Origin: Aphelenchoides besseyi
Taxonomy: Eukaryota; Nematoda; Chromadorea; Rhabditida; Aphelenchoididae
DNA: 64,000 nucleotides
Reading direction: 5' to 3'
Assembly: GCA_024699855.1 (NCBI GenBank)
Contig: JAMPIQ010000002.1
Span: 12,090,001 to 12,154,000, forward strand
Shown: positions 56,292 to 64,000 of the stretch, piece by piece
Layout of the letters: the number at the start of each line of letters is the position of its first letter
Numbering within the stretch: position 1 is the stretch's first letter
Program-made: the position numbers and the translations under genes
Notes under the pieces: model-generated
The model's database searches: none
Seen by the model: the letters and a program-made list of their open reading frames with translations, nothing else
What the model was told of the DNA's origin: nothing

Positions 56292-58566
56292 ATGCGATCT
56301 CAATCCTGTTCATCGTCGTCTAATCGTAAGTCTGACAGTCAAGGCAAACGTCCAGCTGTTCGTTACATACCGCATTACTCCATTCAAGAGTCCAATGGAC
56401 GTATCTTCGACACAACTCGACCAGAGACATTTGATCAACCAATGAGTCCGAACATTACAACAAGCAATCGAGTTCACTATTCTAATCCATCAACTGAAAT
56501 ATGGCAGGCTCAAGGCAACGTTGACACGAAGCCAACAGGTGCTGTTTCTACTCATTCACTTCATCGTCCCAACAGTCGTAACCACAAACATCGTGAAGGA
56601 GTACTTCACGATTATTGGGGTACCGAGCCGTTGACTCGAGACATTTACGAAGAAACGCGATCTCCATCACGTGGTGTGACTACGGAACGTTCATTTCTAA
56701 AACTACCGTCATTTATTCGCAAAACCTTTACGTCTTCTACATCCCCATTGAATCGAGATAATGATCTTGAAGGTCGTTCGTATTGTCAACAAGGCAAATC
56801 GGATGTTTACGATAGTGAGGAACCTGTACGTAAATACACGCATTCCCGGTTGAAGCACCCATTTGAAAGTTCCGAAGGGTCAATAGAACAACCACTTATC
56901 GATGATAATCAAGCCGAATATCCATCTCGTCGCTACTCGTCGGGCCCAAATAGCGGTGGAAAGGAAACTTACATGGACGGTTTTTTGGATAATGATGCAA
57001 TACGTTACATTCGAGATAAGAAGCGAAAGACGATAGTTGATTACGATGAAACAGAAGTTCAAAATTTCAAAGCGAGAAGACGATATTCAGCTGTTGCATT
57101 GGGACGTAATCAAACCTTTTGTGAGTTTCTCAAAGATCAATGGGAACAAATGACCGATGTTCGAGGTAATCAAACGACTTTAGAGAATTATGACGTTTCT
57201 TTGCAGAAATCGAATTTGTTTGGCCCAGAAATACACCGTTGGAAGTTAGAGAGCTGGTCGGACCTGAAAGGTTCGACTCATCAAGTCCAAAGTATCAGAT
57301 GCCATTTTGGTGGCGAACTCATGCAGTCCCGGCGACAAGATCATGGTAATCTTATTCACTCGTTTGCCACTGATTTCTTATAGGGCAGTAGTTGTTTGTG
57401 GGATTGAGTCGATTTTTGGTTTGATATGTTTACTATTGAATGTCGTGCACTTCTCAATTCATCTTTCACGTACAAGCGAAGAAGAGTCGTCGTCGGCTTC
57501 GGTACCATCGTTTGTTCTCTTTGTGACGTTATTGCAAATTGCAACATTTTACTCGTTCAAAGTTTGTTGTTCTTGACTTTTTTGGTTTGATTCTACTCGA
57601 TTTCAGGTTATGTTTGTTATTGCTATTCTGTCTAAGAATCCGCGACTAATTCGAACTCAATTACTCTTCCAGTATATAACTTGTGTTGTTCTGTTGTTGA
57701 ATGCCGCTTTCACGTTCGCCGCTGATTTCGGTGGCTACAATGAAGAGCTCGTATATGCACAAAGGAATCCACCATTGATTCGTATGGCGGCGTGTTTGTC
57801 GCTTATTTTTCTTTTCGTTCAATTATATCTCCGACTGATGGTAGTTCCCGTGTTCAACTTTCTGAACGATAATCGCAAATTCAAGTAAGAGCTTCTTGAA
57901 TTTACATTATGATTTTGAACTACTTTAGATTGGCATTATACAATTCAAGTTGGCGTTACCGAAAGCGTCTATATTTTACATTCTGTTCGATTGTGCACGA
58001 TCATATTATGCGTGAAAAAGTAGATAACAGTATGATGTTCATCCTCAAATGCACGTTTTCAGAACTTGGAACGTGAACAACAACGACTATCAGAAGGCAG
58101 TTCTATGGGCACGAAAAGTACAAAGACCTCGAGTGTGAAGTCTGCAACAAATAGCACAAAAGAAGTATGAGTGCAACAGTTTTCAAGTATAAAGACGAAA
58201 ATACTTTCAGTTGTCGAGAATGTACATGAATAGAACACCACCTCCCGAAAGTCATTCGTCACAAAACGGGTAAGTTTCCGTAATGAATGTCGAATCAACT
58301 TCAAATTCAGTTCATCTGCCGAGTCGCCGGATATTGAGAGCGTCAAAAATCATCAACTATTCAAACTCAACAATTCCGTTTCAACGCATCAATCTCCACA
58401 TCAAAAACGACGTTCAAGATCAAAGTGGCAACAACAACCGATCAAAATGCACGGAACACCCTATCAACAACGAAATGGAAAGTCGATTGGAATTCACGTC
58501 GAGTTGGATCGACGAGAGTTGGAACGTTTGTTACAAACGAAAAATGTGACTCCCAATCATCTCTGA
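56292..58566 (+). CDS. Unrecognised four-span membrane protein with long cytosolic arms
   Basis: I do not recognise the family. Exons 56292-57165, 57207-57345, 57384-57561, 57607-57884, 57929-58019, 58063-58164, 58211-58269, 58311-58566; all phases agree, giving 658 residues. The first ~335 residues are hydrophilic, rich in Ser, Arg, Tyr and Asp. Then come four hydrophobic segments: [36 protein letters not shown] followed by [39 protein letters not shown]. The C-terminal ~140 residues are Ser/Gln/Lys-rich and end TKNVTPNHL. The layout resembles small tetraspan (LAPTM/MARVEL-like) proteins but no signature supports that. An upstream exon (55934-56102) could supply a different N-terminus by splicing to 56357. 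Confidence 0.7.
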
Positions 58567-59385
58567 ACATCTTGTTTCCATTAAACGTGTGCAACTGTTA
58601 CATTAACCAAACCAACGCTTTATTCAGTGCAAAACAAAGTGTTAAACGATTATATAAATTACGATTTAACTGGTGAAAGGCGTGAATAAGATTAAAATAA
58701 GAGACGAGTTTTATTTAGAAGGTCGGCAACGTGGTTTTTGCACAACAGTTGTTTTCATTAGCAACAATCTTACGATCACTTTTGTTGTGCAGTTGGCGTA
58801 TGAAAATCGACGAGAAGCTCGCAATTGGACAAAGCCGACGATGAAGTTGAGAGTAACGGCGTGTGAGCCATAACCCGGAAAGTGAACATAATGGTTGATA
58901 GAAAGGGACTTTTGAAATTTCGAAAATAATCCCAGTGATAACGTCTAATTTGTGCAATAACCCCAAACGATTCGAAATAATGAAATTACGCAAAGAAAGT
59001 AGTAGGGTTTCGGTCCGAGAGTTGACGAAAAGATGGAATTTAAAAGCAATGAAACCAAGGTTGTCGTCGAAACGTCTTGTTAATAATCGAAAGTTACTTT
59101 GTTCTACGAACAAAAACAGTTGAAAATCGTTTTAATTCGCTTTTACACTCGAATGACGTTCGTATCGTCAATTTGACAGGTTTCATTCATTTACAAGCTA
59201 CGTTTAGATAAAACATTTCGAACCAGTAGGTTGATAAATTTCTAGACATTAAATACAGACCAACAACTTGTTCGCCACAATTACATGAAAACATTAGGAT
59301 GGCGTGATTTTATAAAGTTAGATATACAGACGGGGCCGGGCCCTTCATCACAGACGCACAGAACAAACCGAATCAATCAGTGTAT
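58567..59385. other. Convergent region between the four-span gene and ARF1
   Basis: No recognised exon; both flanking genes end here. A 132-codon minus-strand frame (59113-58715) has no ATG start or family motif. Confidence 0.35.
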
Positions 59386-61120
<1,735 letters not shown>

Positions 61121-62098
61121 TTAATCGACGTGTTTCTTCTTCTTTTTGAGCAAATTTTGACATTCAGTGAAGAGTTCGTTCAATTCAAATACGCGAATAC
61201 AATTCTCCTAAAATACATTGATGTAAGCCCAACGAAACATCGTCACCTCGGTGAATTTGAATGGAACGGCGCGATGATCGGAGCCGATTACCGGCCGTCG
61301 GTTCACTTGCTTTCCAGCTCTGACTACGGACACCGAGGGTAGTTGCTTGCTCATAACATGAGTGTTGATTCGAAAACGTTCGCCTTCTTTCGGATATCGC
61401 CCGACGTCAAGTTTTGCAAACCGTAAATTCGGAAGCGTGTATCTAAACAAAATCTTTTAGTATATAAAGGAAGATAAACAAACTTGTCCGCCAATACCGA
61501 GAAAACCGCCGATAAATAGCGACATTCCGATGACCACGCACTGAAGAACATTACAACCCATACAATTGAGTAGTCACTTTCAATGGCATCCTTAACTCGG
61601 TGATTAGATTTGTTTCGATCGGACAGATTACATGTAATTGAGTGCCGACAAACGATTTTACGTTACTCGACTCCGTTGGAATCGGTTCGTCAATGAAAAA
61701 TGAAGACACTAAACAACTCGATTGATGTCATTGATCTGCAAACTTACGAATAGCAGTCAGAAGATAAGGAACACCGTAAATGACACTTTCGCGAAAGAAC
61801 AAAAACGTATTAGCGACTTTGCAAAAAAGGAAGATCGTGTTTAAGTAGTGTAACCAATTGGTCGCTTTGCGGTTCTTCCAAACAATTACAACCGCCAACA
61901 ACAACAAGATTTCGTGTTCACGCTGAAAGATAGTTTGTATTCCCAACAACCACTTACTGTATCTATTTCTCGTCGAGCTCCAACGTACATGATATTGGCG
62001 ATGAATGGGACTTTCGAGAGCAGAAAACTCAACGAAAGAAATATGTTGATTACATAGTAGAAGTGTAAAAGATGCGAAACTCTTTGGGTCATACGCAT
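61121..62098 (-). CDS. TMX2: TMX2-like thioredoxin-related transmembrane protein
   Basis: TMX2 is an ER/mitochondria-contact membrane protein with an atypical thioredoxin fold. Exons 62098(or higher)-61958, 61922-61748, 61708-61632, 61590-61484, 61442-61247, 61207-61121. The membrane part reads YYVINIFLSLSFLLSKVPF, then EILLLLAVVIVWKNRK, then IFLFCKVANTFLFFR, matching human TMX2 (MFLSAIVMMKNRR; IFMFSKVANTILFFR). The thioredoxin domain has FFSAWSSEC in place of human FFANWSNDC, so it keeps a single-cysteine active site, then FAKLDVGRYPKEGERF, SKQLPSVSV, and FTEENCIRVFELNELF. The end is lysine-rich (KKKKKHVD), compatible with ER retrieval. The N-terminus is unsettled: the frame stays open above 62098, where it still resembles human TMX2 (FLCYSV), but no ATG is seen, so an upstream exon is likely. 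Confidence 0.86.
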
Positions 62099-62255
62099 TA
62101 CACTGTAACAAAGAAATGCGAAGAAATCAGAAGTCCCAAGTAAACTGAGATGCTTATCCACTCGTTAACTATTGCAATTGTTGGAAAGTACTCAGACATT
62201 TATTGAGCATAAAGTAAACTAACAACTGTAAACAACTATGCAGTTTTCAACAAAA

Positions 62256-62497
62256 TCAACCATAGAATAGTTGAGCCAACGAGAAGGGCACTTGTTCACC
62301 GGTTGGCAACATCGCTGGTTTTTGGGCTCCTAAACACTAGTAATCCACGACAATGTCAATCTGCACTTACCAAGATAGACAACGAGTGGCACAAAGCCGT
62401 ATTGAACGAACAAACGAAAACCTTCGGCCGACAACGAGAAAACGGCATTCATTCGATGTTGAAAGACGGCCCATTCGTCGCGGTTGTTGGCGGGCAT
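62256..62497 (-). CDS. TOMM7: TOM7-like mitochondrial import receptor subunit
   Basis: TOM7 is a small tail-anchored component that regulates assembly of the outer-membrane TOM complex. Exon 1 is 62497-62371 and exon 2 is 62329-62256 (intron 41 bases). The product is 66 residues from ATG 62497, or 51 from ATG 62452; human TOM7 is 55. The core FVQYGFVPLVVYLG matches the human transmembrane motif FAIRWGFIPLVIYLG, and the end PFSLAQLFYG mirrors human TVLSLLWG. An acceptor (TTTGATTTAG) lies 18 bases before the upper ATG, which favours the longer form. It sits between CD2BP2 and TMX2 on the same strand. Confidence 0.78.
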
Positions 62498-62750
62498 GTT
62501 GTTGAGAAATCGGTCGACTAAATCAAAGTTCCGAAAAGACTCAAGCAATCGAAAGAGAATCAAGGAGCGATAACCATTTGGAATCAAGAGTTTTCCGAAT
62601 CAATCGTAATCTGTTTATACACTTCAAGTCAATCAGCGATCTGATACAAAATAAATTCAAAAATACACACGCAAATAAGCAACAATAAATAAAATTTAGC
62701 CAAAAAGATCGTTTGAACGAACAGATCATTAAGATTCAAAAAAGTAACAG

Positions 62751-63845
62751 TTAAATCTCTTCTTCAGTGTTCACATCATTCGCCGATTCCTCCACTACTT
62801 CACTTTCGTCCATTTCTTCATCAGACATTAGATCTTTGATCAAACTCGCACTATCCGTTGCAGCCGCAGCTTCAGTTTTCGCCTTTTCCAGCGCTTCGGC
62901 TTCTGCAATTTTCTTCATCCGTTCGGCTCGTTTCGCACGTTCTTGTTCAATTTCGTAGTCTTCGTTCAACTTGACAATCGCCTCTCGATTCATACTATAA
63001 GCGTCCATATGCCCCAAAGAGATCAGATTGTCAACTGCTCCCGTAAGTTCGTTGGCTGCTTCACTGTGATCGTTTTTGTATTCAACTCCATTCTTCTTCG
63101 CTGCCCATCGGCGTTTTCGTTCTTCAGCTGCCGACAAATCTAAAGTTAAAAATAAAAGACAATGGTTGAGTAAACGACTTACTTTTCTGTGAATTTAACT
63201 TTTTCAAAACATCGCTTGCAGTTTGTTTGTCGTCGGTAATATACTTCAATATCCGTTCACAAGCTTCAACAGCGTCAATCTTCGTTGGTTCAGCGGTGTC
63301 ATCGCCTTCGTCGTTCATTTTGTGCCAATGACTTCCTGCTTTTTGTTTCACCGAATCCCAGTTCACGTTGTCTAACCATTGATCATGAATCTCGTTTTTC
63401 TTCTTGTCAAATACAAAATTTCCTTCATCGTCATAATGTCCTTCTTCCATCTCGTCGTTCATATTGAAAGCCATAATCTTGATCCCGTCGTCATATTCGA
63501 TTGTTGCTTTTTCTTGTCCATGTAACTAAACGGCATAAATGCAAGAGTAGAAAAATTGCAACTAACCGTATGAACATCCAACTTCTTTGGTTCGTCTTTT
63601 GCATCCTCTTCATCGCTGTCGAGTGTGTGTTTCTTGTCGCTAACAACCAACTCATCTTCTACATCGTCAATAGGCAGTTTACGCGATTTCGGTTTCGATT
63701 GCCTTCTGCCCAAAACATCGAATTCTTCAGCATCGGCGTCCTTTCCAACTGTTTTCGTAGTCAGTTCCTGACGCTCAACTCCACCGAAACGTACTCGTTT
63801 CTGGTCGCTATGTCCAGTTTCATCCGCGGGAATCGCACGTTTCAT
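62751..63845 (-). CDS. CD2BP2: CD2BP2/Lin1-like protein without a visible GYF domain
   Basis: CD2BP2 (U5-52K; yeast Lin1) is a transient component of the U5 snRNP. Exons 63845-63567, 63525-63183, 63139-62751, 336 residues. An N-terminal basic stretch has KRVRFGG; then come a Ser/Asp-rich region (TLDSDEEDA), GQEKATIEYDDGIKIMAFNM and DEMEEGHYDDEGNFVF, which match human GQEAATL and FNLQEEMEEGHFDADGNYF, and DQWLDNVNWDSV (human DSWLDNIDWVKI). A helical region containing GAVDNLISLGHMDAYSM follows (human RLSGLADQMVARGNLGVYQ). Human CD2BP2 ends in a GYF domain; here the chain ends in a Glu/Asp-rich tail (NDVNTEEEI) with no GYF-type tryptophans. Confidence 0.82.
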
Positions 63846-64000
63846 CAATTCAACACCGTAAAAACAATCGATTTAGAATAAGATCAACGTTAAAATGATC
63901 AGGAACGCTCAATTGTATTGGAACTTCGAAAACCCCCATTAGCTCACAACTCGCTCCCGCTGTCCGTCAAACTGCGTCTCATTAAGACGTTTCAAGCACC

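Noticed and set aside
58715..59113. 132-codon minus-strand frame between the four-span gene and ARF1
   Set aside because: Lacks a real start codon and any motif; lies in a convergent 3' region.

Overview
The window reads as nuclear DNA of a nematode. Almost every gene is split by very short introns (mostly 37-60 bases) with GTAAG...TTTAG borders, and coding exons favour CGA/CGT arginine codons. The set of families is that of a small animal: an astacin of the NAS-33-to-38 type, UNC-115/abLIM, epsin, SUR-6/PR55, a CCK-type neuropeptide receptor, and ATF4. The moderate base composition with tiny introns fits a clade I (Trichuris/Trichinella-like) nematode, but I cannot prove the genus. All gene models are hand-spliced; homology is judged from remembered family motifs, not from a search. 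I saw no mobile element, CRISPR array, rRNA or convincing tRNA.

Layout. 1.8-7.7 kb (+): a large EGR zinc-finger transcription factor. 8.8-10.6 kb (+): a compact SMCR8 homologue. 10.8-13.2 kb (+): a Cramped-like SANT protein. 13.2-16.5 kb (-): a five-membrane-span prominin ending tail-to-tail with Cramped. 17.7-18.2 kb (+): an unrecognised small three-exon gene. 19.7-21.0 kb (-): ATF4/ATF-5 bZIP factor with an overlapping upstream ORF. 22.6-24.4 kb (-): PP2A B55 subunit. 28.0-30.7 kb (+): abLIM/UNC-115. 32.1-32.8 kb (+): GAPR-1-like CAP protein. 33.3-34.0 kb (-): KDEL receptor. 35.6-37.2 kb (+): epsin. 38.3-38.6 kb (-): an unrecognised 84-residue protein. 39.8-42.7 kb (+): Na+/H+ exchanger. 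43.5-46.0 kb (+): astacin-EGF-CUB-TSP1 protease. 46.6-48.9 kb (-): CCK-like GPCR. 53.9-54.9 kb (+): RPA2. 56.3-58.6 kb (+): a four-span membrane protein. Then four minus-strand genes: ARF1 (59.4-60.1), TMX2 (61.1-62.1), TOM7 (62.3-62.5) and CD2BP2 (62.8-63.8).

The genes do not form one pathway. Several serve the secretory and endocytic routes (KDEL receptor, ARF1, epsin, TMX2, SMCR8, GAPR-1-like), some stress and signal-dependent transcription (ATF4, EGR), and some replication or splicing (RPA2, CD2BP2). CD2BP2, TOM7 and TMX2 are close enough on one strand to be a candidate polycistron, and SMCR8-Cramped is a second, weaker candidate. The most informative regulatory feature is the ATF4 upstream ORF overlapping the main start out of frame, the layout used by the integrated stress response.
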